A stretch of 47,483 nt of DNA from an uncultured Bacilli bacterium (GTDB lineage Bacteria > Bacillota_I > Bacilli_A > RFN20 > DUOF01). The DNA is taken from contig CALVUJ010000009.1 in NCBI GenBank assembly GCA_944363575.1, positions 1 to 47,483 of the forward strand, given 5' to 3'. Made by a program: the position numbers and the translations under genes. Positions 18,295-26,035 of the stretch are shown in pieces. The notes beneath the pieces are model-generated. The model worked only from the letters and a program-made list of their open reading frames with translations. It had not been told where the DNA came from and did not search any database. Positions within the stretch are counted from its first letter, which is position 1, and each line of letters starts with the position of its first letter.

Positions 18295-18864
18295 ATGAAA
18301 AAAGTTATCAGTTTATTATTTTGTTTTTTACTAGTAGGTTGTTCTTGTAATAAAGAAAATAAAAAAATTGAATATACGCATTATTTAAGAGGTGGAGGTA
18401 ACGAGAAGTTAGAGGCATCTATTTTGTGGGAATACTCTAATGAGGCATATACTAAGTATCAAGTTGCGTATACTTCTTATGTATGTAGTGATCCATCAGT
18501 TAATTACATCAATGTAATTTATTTAGAACTAACTAATAAAGGTAGTAAAGAAGACTCTCTTATTAGAAACATCTCTTTTTCTACTTTAGAAGAAAATGGG
18601 GTAACCTTTAATGTAGGGTTGTGGGGAGATTATCAAAAAACAGGTTCATATGAAATTTATTCATCAATAGAAAACAATTTATTACCTAACTTAAAATATT
18701 CTAAATATGAAACGATTGATAGTATTGCTATTGAAGGATATGATGGTTATACAAGTATTGAAGGAATAGATGCCGATAGTGTTACTGGTGCGACTGTATC
18801 TGCGAGCAATGTGATTTCTATCGTTAAAGCTATTTTTGAATATCATCTTAATAAATATTATTAA
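18295..18864 (+). CDS. Lipoprotein with FMN-attachment motif
   Basis: 189 residues with a lipobox LLVGC near residue 16. The C-terminal part has DSVTGATVSASN, the D-x-x-T/S-G-A-T signature in which the last Thr (Thr167) receives FMN from the flavin transferase ApbE in RnfG, NqrC and extracellular flavoprotein reductases. That makes it a probable membrane-anchored extracytoplasmic flavoprotein. It forms one unit with the thioredoxin-like and rhodanese-like lipoproteins. No apbE gene lies in the window. Confidence 0.75.
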   Translation: MKKVISLLFCFLLVGCSCNKENKKIEYTHYLRGGGNEKLEASILWEYSNEAYTKYQVAYTSYVCSDPSVNYINVIYLELTNKGSKEDSLIRNISFSTLEENGVTFNVGLWGDYQKTGSYEIYSSIENNLLPNLKYSKYETIDSIAIEGYDGYTSIEGIDADSVTGATVSASNVISIVKAIFEYHLNKYY

Positions 18865-18893
18865 TTATTTTTCTACACTTTTTATCATTTGTT

Positions 18894-18902
18894 TGTTATA
18901 AT
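18894..18902 (+). promoter_or_regulatory. Extended -10 promoter for secG
   Basis: TG-T-TATAAT 31 bp before the secG start, in the 69-bp gap after the lipoprotein operon. The -35 is not recognisable. Confidence 0.5.
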
Positions 18903-18933
18903 GCTTATGTTTGGTATTGAAGGAGGAGTTTAA

Positions 18934-19167
18934 ATGACATTTTTAAATGTGATATTTCTAATTATTTCTGTTTTGCTAATTGTTATTTGCTTGTTACAAA
19001 GTGGTAAATCAGATGGAGCAAGTGGAGCTATTACAGGTGGTAATTTAAATGTTTTTGTGGATAATAAAGATCGAGGGCCAGAAGTTATTTTAGCAAGGGT
19101 AACGATGATATTAGGAGTTTTATTTTTCTTGTTATCACTTATTATTCACTATTTAATAGTAAAGTAA
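18934..19167 (+). CDS. secG: Protein-export membrane protein SecG
   Basis: 77 residues, the usual size. Two membrane helices flank the conserved cytoplasmic loop LLQSGKSDGASGAITGG. SecG is the accessory subunit of the SecYEG channel and pairs functionally with the SecA encoded at 8825. AGGAGG ribosome site. A short terminator follows. Confidence 0.93.
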   Translation: MTFLNVIFLIISVLLIVICLLQSGKSDGASGAITGGNLNVFVDNKDRGPEVILARVTMILGVLFFLLSLIIHYLIVK

Positions 19168-19185
19168 AAGCCATAAGGCTTTTTT
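19167..19185 (+). terminator. Short terminator after secG
   Basis: AAAAGCC ATA AGGCTTTT hairpin with a T run directly after the stop codon. Confidence 0.6.
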
Positions 19186-19201
19186 ATTTTTAAGGAGTAT
19201 T

Positions 19202-20038
19202 ATGAAAGAAGAAATAATTAAAGAAGAAAGTAAACTGCTAGATTATTTACTAAAAAAATTTAATCATCTATCAAGAAATAGTGTTAAACATTTACTAACG
19301 AATAAACAAATAATTGTTAATAACAAAGTAGTAACTAAACATGATTATTTATTAAAAGAAGGAGATAAAATAAGTTTTAACGGTAAAGAAAAAAAAGCAC
19401 CTTTAAAAATTATTTATGAAGATGATTTGTTTTTAGCTGTAGATAAACCTAATGGTCTTTTAACAGTTGCAACAGATAAAGAAAAAGAAAAAACAGCTTA
19501 TGTAGAAATAAATAAATATTTAAAAGAAAAAGGATTGAAGAAAGTATATGTTTTACATAGGTTAGATAAAGATACTTCAGGGGTATTAGTTTTTTGTAAG
19601 GATGAAAAAGTCAAAAATGAATTACAGGAAAAATGGAATGAGATAATAAATGAAAGAAGATATATAGCGGTAATCGAAGGAAAATTAAATAAAAAAGAAG
19701 GAGTTATTAAATCATTTTTAAAAGAAAGTAAAACAAAAATGGTTTATTCTAGTAATAAAAAAGATGGTAAGTTGAGTGTTACTGAATATCGAGTGTTAAA
19801 AGAAAGCGATAAATATAGTTTGGTAGATATTAATTTGTTAACTGGAAGAAAAAATCAAATAAGGGTTCATTTTAAGGATATAGGTCATCCTTTAGTAGGG
19901 GATAAAAAATATGAGAGTAATTATAATCCTTTAAATAGGTTGTGCTTACATGCTTATCTTTTATCATTTAATTATCTTAATAATAAATATGTTTTTAAAA
20001 GTGAGATTCCACAAGAGTTAACTTTATTATTAAAATAA
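19202..20038 (+). CDS. RluA-family RNA pseudouridine synthase
   Basis: 278 residues. An N-terminal S4 RNA-binding domain (SRNSVKHLLTNKQIIVNNK) precedes the catalytic domain with HRLDKDTSG (119-127), whose Asp122 is the catalytic residue, and the motifs AVDKPNGLLT, GRKNQIRVHF and HPLVGDKKY. It converts uridine to pseudouridine in RNA. Whether it is RluD-like or another paralogue cannot be fixed from sequence alone. Confidence 0.92.
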   Translation: MKEEIIKEESKLLDYLLKKFNHLSRNSVKHLLTNKQIIVNNKVVTKHDYLLKEGDKISFNGKEKKAPLKIIYEDDLFLAVDKPNGLLTVATDKEKEKTAYVEINKYLKEKGLKKVYVLHRLDKDTSGVLVFCKDEKVKNELQEKWNEIINERRYIAVIEGKLNKKEGVIKSFLKESKTKMVYSSNKKDGKLSVTEYRVLKESDKYSLVDINLLTGRKNQIRVHFKDIGHPLVGDKKYESNYNPLNRLCLHAYLLSFNYLNNKYVFKSEIPQELTLLLK

Positions 20039-20121
20039 TTATCTTCCTTTTAATAGTTTAAAGCCTATACCAAAATGGTTGGGCAAAATATACTATTAGC
20101 GATAGGAAGAGAGGAAAAGAA

Positions 20122-20616
20122 ATGAATAATATATATTATGATGATTATTTTAATATGGGTTATGAGAAGCCTGTTAATAATCAAAATTTATATTATGGTT
20201 ATGTAGGACAAATGGATTATCGAAATATTAGTCCATTAAACTATTCACCTAATAATGTAAGAGAAAATGCTTTTTATACTCCGAATGAAGGATTTGCAAA
20301 GGGCAATATGCAAACTAATACTTATTCTCCATATAAATTAGTGAATCCTAAGATGCCTGTAGCAAATAGTGAAAGGCAAAAATTACTACTAGAAGTACAA
20401 GAATATAGTTTTGCTATGTGGGATTTAAACTTATATTTAAATACGCATCCAACAGATACTAAAGCAATGAGTTTATTTGAACAATATCGCACTTTATATA
20501 ATAAAGCACTTAGTGATTATGAAAATAAATATGGATCATTAAATGTTGGACAAACAAACACTAATAGTAGTTATTGGCCTTGGAATAAAGAACCATGGCC
20601 TTGGGAGGTGGAGTAA
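20122..20616 (+). CDS. Fused CotJA-like/CotJB spore-coat protein
   Basis: 164 residues. The C-terminal 80 or so are clear CotJB: ERQKLLLEVQEYSFAMWDLN, then LYLNTHPTDTKAM, and the Trp/Pro-rich tail YWPWNKEPWPWEVE. The N-terminal half is Tyr/Asn-rich and ends in NEGFAKGNMQTNTYSPYK, which resembles the CotJA motif (G-x-x-x-G-x-[LM]-x-x-x-x-Y-x-PY). CotJA and CotJB are separate genes in Bacillus, so this may be a fusion. It abuts cotJC directly (stop at 20616, start at 20617). An ATATACTA element at about 20088 weakly resembles a mother-cell sigma-K/E -10 box. Confidence 0.8.
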   Translation: MNNIYYDDYFNMGYEKPVNNQNLYYGYVGQMDYRNISPLNYSPNNVRENAFYTPNEGFAKGNMQTNTYSPYKLVNPKMPVANSERQKLLLEVQEYSFAMWDLNLYLNTHPTDTKAMSLFEQYRTLYNKALSDYENKYGSLNVGQTNTNSSYWPWNKEPWPWEVE

Positions 20617-21180
20617 ATGTTTGCTTATACAAAAAGATTACAATATCCCATTAATATTAAAAACAAAGATTTAAAGTTTGCTAAAGTTTTAGTTACTCAA
20701 TATGGTGGGCCAGAAGGTGAATTAGGTGCTGCGATTAGATACTTAAATCAAAGATATACAATGCCAGATGATAAAGGAAAAGCTCTTTTAACAGATATAG
20801 GAACGGAAGAATTAGCGCATGTTGAAATGATCTCAGCAATGGTATATCAATTAATGAAAGGTGCGACAATTGATGAATTAAAAGAAGCAGGATTAGCGGG
20901 ACATTATGCTGATCATGGTAGAGGTCTTTATCCAGTGAGTGCAACAGGTATCCCATGGAGTGTTAGTTATTTTTCTACAACAGGAGATCCTTTAGCAGAC
21001 CTTAGTGAAGATATGGCAGCAGAAGAAAAAGCCCGAGCAGTTTATGAAAATTTAATGAATTTAACAAACGACCCAGATGTTTTAATGCCACTTGAATGGT
21101 TAAGACAAAGAGAAATAGTGCACTTTGAAAGATTCAAAGAGTTATATGAAGAGTATAAGAAAAAAGGCTATGATAAATAG
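20617..21180 (+). CDS. cotJC: CotJC spore-coat manganese-catalase-like protein
   Basis: 187 residues, full CotJC length. A di-manganese catalase four-helix bundle is indicated by EGELGAAIRYLNQRY, IGTEELAHVEMI (Glu and His ligands), AEEKARAVYENL and QREIVHFERF (second Glu/His pair). CotJC is an inner spore-coat protein made in the mother cell and may remove peroxide. It starts one base after cotJB, so the two are translated together. Its last codons are part of a bidirectional terminator shared with hsp20. Confidence 0.93.
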   Translation: MFAYTKRLQYPINIKNKDLKFAKVLVTQYGGPEGELGAAIRYLNQRYTMPDDKGKALLTDIGTEELAHVEMISAMVYQLMKGATIDELKEAGLAGHYADHGRGLYPVSATGIPWSVSYFSTTGDPLADLSEDMAAEEKARAVYENLMNLTNDPDVLMPLEWLRQREIVHFERFKELYEEYKKKGYDK

Positions 21181-21186
21181 CCTTTT
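21162..21186. terminator. Bidirectional terminator between cotJC and hsp20
   Basis: AAAAGGCTA (21162-21170), a 7-nt loop, then TAGCCTTTT (21178-21186). The stem includes the cotJC stop codon and the last codon of hsp20. It is T-rich on both strands. Confidence 0.8.
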
Positions 21187-21625
21187 ACTTTATTTCAATT
21201 TTTTTCTTAGTTATTTCATATGATTTATTTTTAGGAACAATAATATGCAAAATGCCATCATCCAACTTAGCTTCTACATCTTCTTCTTTAAGTTCTCCTA
21301 CATAATAAGACCTTGAATAAGAACCATAAAATCTTTCTTTACGAAGATAATTCTCTTTTTTATCAGATTCGTTATTTTCATATTTGTTATGTGCTGTAAT
21401 TGTTAGATATCCATCGCTAAGTTCAAGATTAATATTTTCCTTTTTAATGCCAGGAACTTCAATATCTAATTCATAACTATCATCCGTTTCCTTAACATCA
21501 GTTTTCATGAACCCTTCTGTTTTTTTGTAAGTAGGTTCAAAGAAGTAATCTAAGAATGGATCAAACAAACTAAAATTGTCCCTATTACTTTTAATAATCA
21601 TATTGTGTCTATCATTATCTCTCAT
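21185..21625 (-). CDS. Hsp20/alpha-crystallin small heat-shock protein
   Basis: 146 residues. The alpha-crystallin domain spans about residues 40-140: DIEVPGIKKENINLELSDGY, LTITAHN, FYGSYSRSYYV and the C-terminal DDGILHIIVPK. It is an ATP-independent holdase that binds unfolding proteins. It has an AAGGAGGATG ribosome site, a consensus sigma-A promoter and a CIRCE operator, so it is probably repressed by HrcA. It is monocistronic. Confidence 0.95.
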   Translation of the reverse strand: MRDNDRHNMIIKSNRDNFSLFDPFLDYFFEPTYKKTEGFMKTDVKETDDSYELDIEVPGIKKENINLELSDGYLTITAHNKYENNESDKKENYLRKERFYGSYSRSYYVGELKEEDVEAKLDDGILHIIVPKNKSYEITKKKIEIK

Positions 21626-21649
21626 AATATCATCCTCCTTAAATTTATG

Positions 21650-21679
21650 GTCAAATAACTAGACGCTTAATCATTTGAC
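21650..21679. promoter_or_regulatory. Inverted repeat GTCAAAT-N16-ATTTGAC in the hsp20 leader
   Basis: Perfect 7-bp arms (21650-21656 and 21673-21679) lie between the hsp20 promoter and its ribosome site. It could be a second operator or an mRNA hairpin. The half-site on the plus strand (GGTCAAATA) resembles a CtsR half-site, but the arrangement here is inverted rather than direct. Confidence 0.35.
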
Positions 21680-21685
21680 AAGTAT

Positions 21686-21714
21686 ATTATATAGCGACAT
21701 TTTAGCACTGTCAA
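21686..21714 (-). promoter_or_regulatory. Consensus sigma-A promoter of hsp20
   Basis: On the minus strand: TTGACA (21714-21709), exactly 17 bp, TATAAT (21691-21686). A perfect consensus, with the -35 box inside the CIRCE element. Confidence 0.85.
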
Positions 21715-21728
21715 TAAAAGAGTGCTAA
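21702..21728. promoter_or_regulatory. CIRCE (HrcA operator)
   Basis: TTAGCACTG-N9-GAGTGCTAA, one mismatch from the consensus TTAGCACTC-N9-GAGTGCTAA. It overlaps the hsp20 -35 box, so HrcA binding should block RNA polymerase. Confidence 0.9.
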
Positions 21729-21810
21729 TTTTTTAGGGGGTTTCCCACATTGGAAAAGGTTACCATACAAATTAATAAGTCTATACTTTAAAATATGCTA
21801 GGGTGATAAA

Positions 21811-22539
21811 ATGAAAGAAAAATTTAAAATGATTTTAGTTAGTTGTTTACTTATTGGGGGATGCGGGACTAGTGATGTTGAAATAGATAAAAAAGAAGAG
21901 ATCGTGGAAGAAGTAGAAACAGAAGAAAAGGTAGAGGATTTAGAAAATGAAGTAGAAATAGAAGAGGATGTAGAAACAGAAGAGAAGGAAGAAGATTTAG
22001 AAAATGAAAAAGTTTATACTAATATAGAAGATGGGTTATTGAGTAATGATAATCGCTTTTCTTTGAATGCTTATTATATGCTTTTAGATGAGAGTAATAA
22101 AAAAGTAGGAAGTACTATGACTCCTACTTATATAGTTATTCATAACACTGCTAATAGTGCACCAGCAATTAATGAAGTGAAATACTTAAATTCAAGTAGT
22201 AATACTTCTTCAACTTCCTTTCATTTTGCAGTAGATGACACAAGTGTATATCAAGCTATTAATTTAAAGTATAATGCTTGGCATGCAGGTGATATATCAA
22301 TGAATAAAAAATCAATTGGAATAGAAGTTGCTAAGTCTACTATCACAGATACAGAAGTTAAAGATAAAGCTATAGAAAATGCTGCTAAATTAACAGCGGT
22401 GTTAATGGAATATTATGATATACCATTAAGCAGAGTTATTACTCATCAAGATGTGACAGGGAAAAATTGTCCACATGATATTTTAGAAAGATATGGATGG
22501 GATAACTTTAAAACTTTAGTTTCTAGTTATTTGAACTAA
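21811..22539 (+). CDS. Lipoprotein N-acetylmuramoyl-L-alanine amidase (Amidase_2)
   Basis: 242 residues. A signal peptide ends in the lipobox LIGGC (about residue 18). Residues 22-70 form a Glu-rich linker with an imperfect 19-residue tandem duplication (VETEEKVEDLENE / VETEEKEEDLENE). The rest is a type 2 amidase domain: YIVIHNTANSA, SFHFAVDD, NAWHAGD, SIGIEV and THQDVTGKNCPHD. The His residues of IHNTA and THQD and the Cys of NCP are the expected zinc ligands. It should cut the peptide from MurNAc in peptidoglycan on the outer face. It overlaps the convergent lipoprotein gene by 17 bp. Confidence 0.9.
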   Translation: MKEKFKMILVSCLLIGGCGTSDVEIDKKEEIVEEVETEEKVEDLENEVEIEEDVETEEKEEDLENEKVYTNIEDGLLSNDNRFSLNAYYMLLDESNKKVGSTMTPTYIVIHNTANSAPAINEVKYLNSSSNTSSTSFHFAVDDTSVYQAINLKYNAWHAGDISMNKKSIGIEVAKSTITDTEVKDKAIENAAKLTAVLMEYYDIPLSRVITHQDVTGKNCPHDILERYGWDNFKTLVSSYLN

Positions 22540-23182
22540 CCGTTAAAGGATATTCACTAAGTGTAGGAAGAGTAATGTCATCGACATTATAATTATAAGT
22601 GTAAGTCACTTTAATAGAATCGTTAGCGGTACTACTATTTTTCACAAGTTTAGTTATCTTGTTATCTTTAATATTAAAAGTATAAACATCATTTTCGTTA
22701 CTGATTTCAATGGTATAAGTATCTCCTTTTTTACTAGCTACTAATGTATACGTATCTAGAAAATTATTGTTTTCATCAAAAAAAACAGAGATAACATTCG
22801 TCGGTTGCTTTAAAGCAGAATCTAATTGTGATTGCTCTATCTTCGTAGAATTTTTATGCTCCTCATTATTAGCATTTTTAGTATAATAAAAAGCATATAA
22901 AACATCATCTACATAGCCATACCATGTTTTAGTCGTAACACTATTTATTTCACTTGAATGATAGTATTTATCATCGTAGTAAATATCCGTTTGAGTAGAA
23001 GAACTTTTTACTCCACTAACGGTAGTTTCTGTAACAGTAGTAATTTCTACATTATTTTTTACATTAGCTTCTTTTAAAACATTTAACGCTTCCTCTTTAT
23101 CTACCTCTTTTTCACAAGCACAACCAAATAAAACCAATACAAACATCAATACAATAGTTAATAAAAAACCTTTTTTCTTCAT
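22523..23182 (-). CDS. Lipoprotein of unknown function
   Basis: 219 residues with a long signal peptide and lipobox LFGC (about residue 21). The rest is beta-rich and full of Thr, Ser and Asn (TTVTETTVSG, YYDDKYYHSS, DTYTIEISNENDVYTFNIKDN), resembling LppX/LolA-like or other small surface lipoproteins in general form only. I do not recognise a family. AAGGGG ribosome site. It is convergent with the amidase gene and divergent from rubrerythrin. Confidence 0.75.
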   Translation of the reverse strand: MKKKGFLLTIVLMFVLVLFGCACEKEVDKEEALNVLKEANVKNNVEITTVTETTVSGVKSSSTQTDIYYDDKYYHSSEINSVTTKTWYGYVDDVLYAFYYTKNANNEEHKNSTKIEQSQLDSALKQPTNVISVFFDENNNFLDTYTLVASKKGDTYTIEISNENDVYTFNIKDNKITKLVKNSSTANDSIKVTYTYNYNVDDITLPTLSEYPLTVSSNN

Positions 23183-23254
23183 TTTTAAAACCCCTTCTTA
23201 TTACTATGATTATTATTTGCTAGAATGGAAAAAATATAATTAATTTGTAAAATA

Positions 23255-23283
23255 TTGATAATAAAAACAAAATATATTATTAT
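23255..23283 (+). promoter_or_regulatory. Promoter of rubrerythrin gene
   Basis: TTGATA (23255-23260), 17 bp, TATTAT (23278-23283), 27 bp before the ATG. Confidence 0.55.
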
Positions 23284-23310
23284 CTAATAATAGAAAGAGG
23301 AGGAAAAAAT

Positions 23311-23844
23311 ATGGAATTAAAAGGATCAAGAACAGAAGCAAATTTATTAGCAGCTTTTGCTGGGGAATCACAAGCACGCAACAAATATACTTATTTCGCT
23401 AGCAAAGCAAAAAAAGAAGGATATGAACAAATAGCTGCTCTTTTTGAAGAAACTGCAAACAATGAAAAAGAACATGCTAAAATGTGGTTTAAAGAATTAG
23501 GAGAATTAAAAGATACTGCTAGCAATTTACTATCAGCTGCTGAAGGTGAAAACTATGAATGGACTGAAATGTACGAAGAGTTTGCTAGAGTAGCAGAAGA
23601 AGAAGGTTTTAAAGCTATTGCTGCTAAATTTAGAGGAGTAGCAGCTGTTGAAAAAATGCATGAAGAACGTTATCGTGCATTGTTAAAAAATGTTGAAACT
23701 AAGAAAGTGTTTGAAAAAGCAGGAGTAGTTGTATGGGAGTGCCGTAACTGCGGACACATTCATGTTGGAGAAAAAGCACCAGAGGTTTGCCCTGTATGTG
23801 CACATCCACAAGCTTATTTTGAAATACATAAAGCAAATTATTAA
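23311..23844 (+). CDS. Rubrerythrin
   Basis: 177 residues. An N-terminal ferritin-like di-iron domain ([44 protein letters not shown]) supplies the Glu/His ligands, and a C-terminal rubredoxin domain has two CxxC knuckles (CRNCGH, CPVCAH). It reduces hydrogen peroxide in anaerobes. It is a single-gene unit with its own promoter and terminator. Confidence 0.97.
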   Translation: MELKGSRTEANLLAAFAGESQARNKYTYFASKAKKEGYEQIAALFEETANNEKEHAKMWFKELGELKDTASNLLSAAEGENYEWTEMYEEFARVAEEEGFKAIAAKFRGVAAVEKMHEERYRALLKNVETKKVFEKAGVVVWECRNCGHIHVGEKAPEVCPVCAHPQAYFEIHKANY

Positions 23845-23881
23845 TTATCTATTTCAACTGAACTATAAATTTATTTAGAGG

Positions 23882-23908
23882 AGCAATAGTTGTACTATTG
23901 CTTTTTTT
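23882..23908 (+). terminator. Terminator of rubrerythrin
   Basis: Perfect AGCAATAGT / ACTATTGCT stem, loop TGT, then seven T. It overlaps the next promoter. Confidence 0.9.
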
Positions 23909-23918
23909 ATAGTATAAT
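23890..23918 (+). promoter_or_regulatory. Promoter of the glycosyltransferase operon, nested in the terminator
   Basis: TTGTAC (23890-23895, inside the terminator loop and arm), 17 bp, TATAAT (23913-23918). The GT2 start is 26 bp further on. Confidence 0.65.
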
Positions 23919-23944
23919 TACTATGAATTTTAGAGGTGTTTGTA

Positions 23945-25210
23945 ATGGATTGCAGTGTATTATTAAATTTATATCAAAACGCATTAATTGGTATATTACT
24001 AGCCTGTGCTCTTTTAGGTAGTTTTAGAATTAAAAATTTTATCAAGGCCTTTTTTAAAAAAACACCATTGCCTGATACTAATATCAAAGGTAAATATGCT
24101 ATTGTTATACCCGCTAGAAATGAATCGAAAGTTATTGAAGGTCTTTTAAAAAGTATTAAAAGACAGGATTATGATCAAGAATTATTAGATGTATATGTTA
24201 TTGTAAGAGAAGAAAAAGATCCTACCATTGAAATAGCTAAAAGATATGGTGCTATTACTAAAAGTGTATATGCTAATAATAAATCGCAAGTTTTAAATTA
24301 TACTTTTAAATATATGTTAGAAAGTAAAAAAGAATATGATGCTCTTTTTATTGTTGATGCTGATAATATTTTAAAAGAAAATTATATAAGTGAAATGAAT
24401 AAAGCATATCAAGCAGGTTATCCAATAGGAGTAGGCTATCGTAATAATAAAGAATGGAATAATGGGAGTGTATCTGCTTGTAGTGCCCTTACCTTTTTCA
24501 TGACTAATACTTTACAAAATAGACCAAATAATGAAACAAACTTAAATATGGTAGTGTCTGGAACAGGTTATTACATTTCTTATAAATTAATTAAAGAGTT
24601 TGAAGGGTGGCCATTTAATACTTTAACTGAAGATTATGAACTAAGTGTGTATTGCACAATAAATAATATAAAAATTAAATATGTTGAGAGTGCTGAGTTT
24701 TTAGATGAGCAACCTACAAGTTTTAAAGTTTCTTGTATTCAGAGATTAAGATGGGTAAAGGGATATTTAGAAGTGCAAAAAAAATATCGAAAAGAGTTAT
24801 CTGAAGTAGATGATCAATCTAACGCTACTACTTTAGGAAAGATTAAAACAAAGATTGGTATTTGGCCTTTTTTGTTAGCTATTATTGGAATAATTGTGTA
24901 TTTATTTTTCTTGATAGTTACGGTTTGTTTAGGACCTTTTGCTGGTTTAACTAATGAAGTTGTTATAGGAAAAGAAATATTAAAATTATTTTTAATTATA
25001 TACATAAGTTTAGTAATCTTCACTTTAGTTTTATTTTTATTAGAAATAAAAAGAATCAATATCACCTTTATAAATTTGATAAAAGCATGTTTATTTAATC
25101 CTATCTTCTTATTTGCGTACGTTCCACTTATTATAAGAGCTTTCAAAAGCAAGGAAATAGAATGGGTACCTATTGCTCATACAATTAATAAGGACGATGA
25201 AGATGAATAA
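23945..25210 (+). CDS. Membrane glycosyltransferase, family 2 (processive type)
   Basis: 421 residues from ATG 23945 (AGAGGTG site). An N-terminal membrane helix, a GT2 domain (about 45-280) and three to four C-terminal helices. Motifs are AIVIPARNES, the DxD-like FIVDADN, TEDYELS and the Q-x-x-R-W motif IQRLRWVKGY, as in BcsA/HasA/IcaA-type synthases and related lipid glycosyltransferases. The donor and acceptor are unknown. It overlaps the PlsC-like gene by 8 bp, which suggests a joint role in envelope glycolipid or polymer synthesis. Confidence 0.85.
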   Translation: MDCSVLLNLYQNALIGILLACALLGSFRIKNFIKAFFKKTPLPDTNIKGKYAIVIPARNESKVIEGLLKSIKRQDYDQELLDVYVIVREEKDPTIEIAKRYGAITKSVYANNKSQVLNYTFKYMLESKKEYDALFIVDADNILKENYISEMNKAYQAGYPIGVGYRNNKEWNNGSVSACSALTFFMTNTLQNRPNNETNLNMVVSGTGYYISYKLIKEFEGWPFNTLTEDYELSVYCTINNIKIKYVESAEFLDEQPTSFKVSCIQRLRWVKGYLEVQKKYRKELSEVDDQSNATTLGKIKTKIGIWPFLLAIIGIIVYLFFLIVTVCLGPFAGLTNEVVIGKEILKLFLIIYISLVIFTLVLFLLEIKRINITFINLIKACLFNPIFLFAYVPLIIRAFKSKEIEWVPIAHTINKDDEDE

Positions 25211-26003
25211 GAGGAAACAAAAAAGTATTAATTATGAAATACCAGAAAATACAGATGATAATGTTATTCATAATTGGGAACCATTAAAAAGAACGATTGA
25301 TTCTAGTTTTAAATATGAACATAATATCGTTTATCGTTTTTTTTCAAGAATTTTATGGTGGGTAGCGGTAATTGTTTTGGTTCCTGTTAACTATATAATG
25401 TTTGGTACTAAAGTAAAAGGAAGAAAGAATTGTCGTAAAGTTAAAACAGGCGCCGTAATAGTAGCAAACCATAATCATATAATGGATATGACAATGCTTT
25501 TAACTAGGGTTAATTTTCCTAGTAAAAGCTATATACTTGCTAATAAAAGTTCTTTTCAAATACCAGTTGTTAGAAGATTAGTGGGTCCTTTAGGAGCTAT
25601 TCCAATTGCCGATACTTTAGATGGTCAAAGAAAATGTTTTGCTTATGTTAATAAATTATTACAAAATAATAAAAAAATAGTAGTATATCCTGAAGGTTCA
25701 ATGTGGCCGTATTATACCCAATTAAGGCCTTTTAAAGATGGAGCATTTAAATTTGCTAGTGATAATAACGTTCCTATTATTCCTCTTAGCATAACTTTTA
25801 GAAAGCCTACAGGATTATTTAAACTATATAAAAGAAAACCTTTAGTTAGTATTAATGTTATGGAACCTATATATCCCTTAAAGGAGTTAACTTCGTTAGA
25901 TAATAGAAAGTATTTAAAAGAAAAAACGTTTAATATTATAGAAGAAGAACTAAAAAAAAGTTTTACACTTGCTGAAGATAAGATTGCTAATCTAGAAAAC
26001 TAA
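25203..26003 (+). CDS. PlsC-like 1-acylglycerol-3-phosphate acyltransferase
   Basis: 266 residues; ATG 25203 is chosen over ATG 25197 for spacing from AAGGA (25190-25194). A membrane helix (about 45-65) is followed by the acyltransferase motifs: NHNHIMDMT (HX4D catalytic motif) and VYPEGSMWP (the EGTRS-type phosphate-binding loop, here EGSMW), then VPIIPLSITF. It should add the second acyl chain to lysophosphatidic acid or a related lipid. Its start lies within the end of the glycosyltransferase gene. Confidence 0.85.
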   Translation: MNKRKQKSINYEIPENTDDNVIHNWEPLKRTIDSSFKYEHNIVYRFFSRILWWVAVIVLVPVNYIMFGTKVKGRKNCRKVKTGAVIVANHNHIMDMTMLLTRVNFPSKSYILANKSSFQIPVVRRLVGPLGAIPIADTLDGQRKCFAYVNKLLQNNKKIVVYPEGSMWPYYTQLRPFKDGAFKFASDNNVPIIPLSITFRKPTGLFKLYKRKPLVSINVMEPIYPLKELTSLDNRKYLKEKTFNIIEEELKKSFTLAEDKIANLEN

Positions 26004-26035
26004 TGATAAAATAATATTAAAGGGGGAAGTATAAC

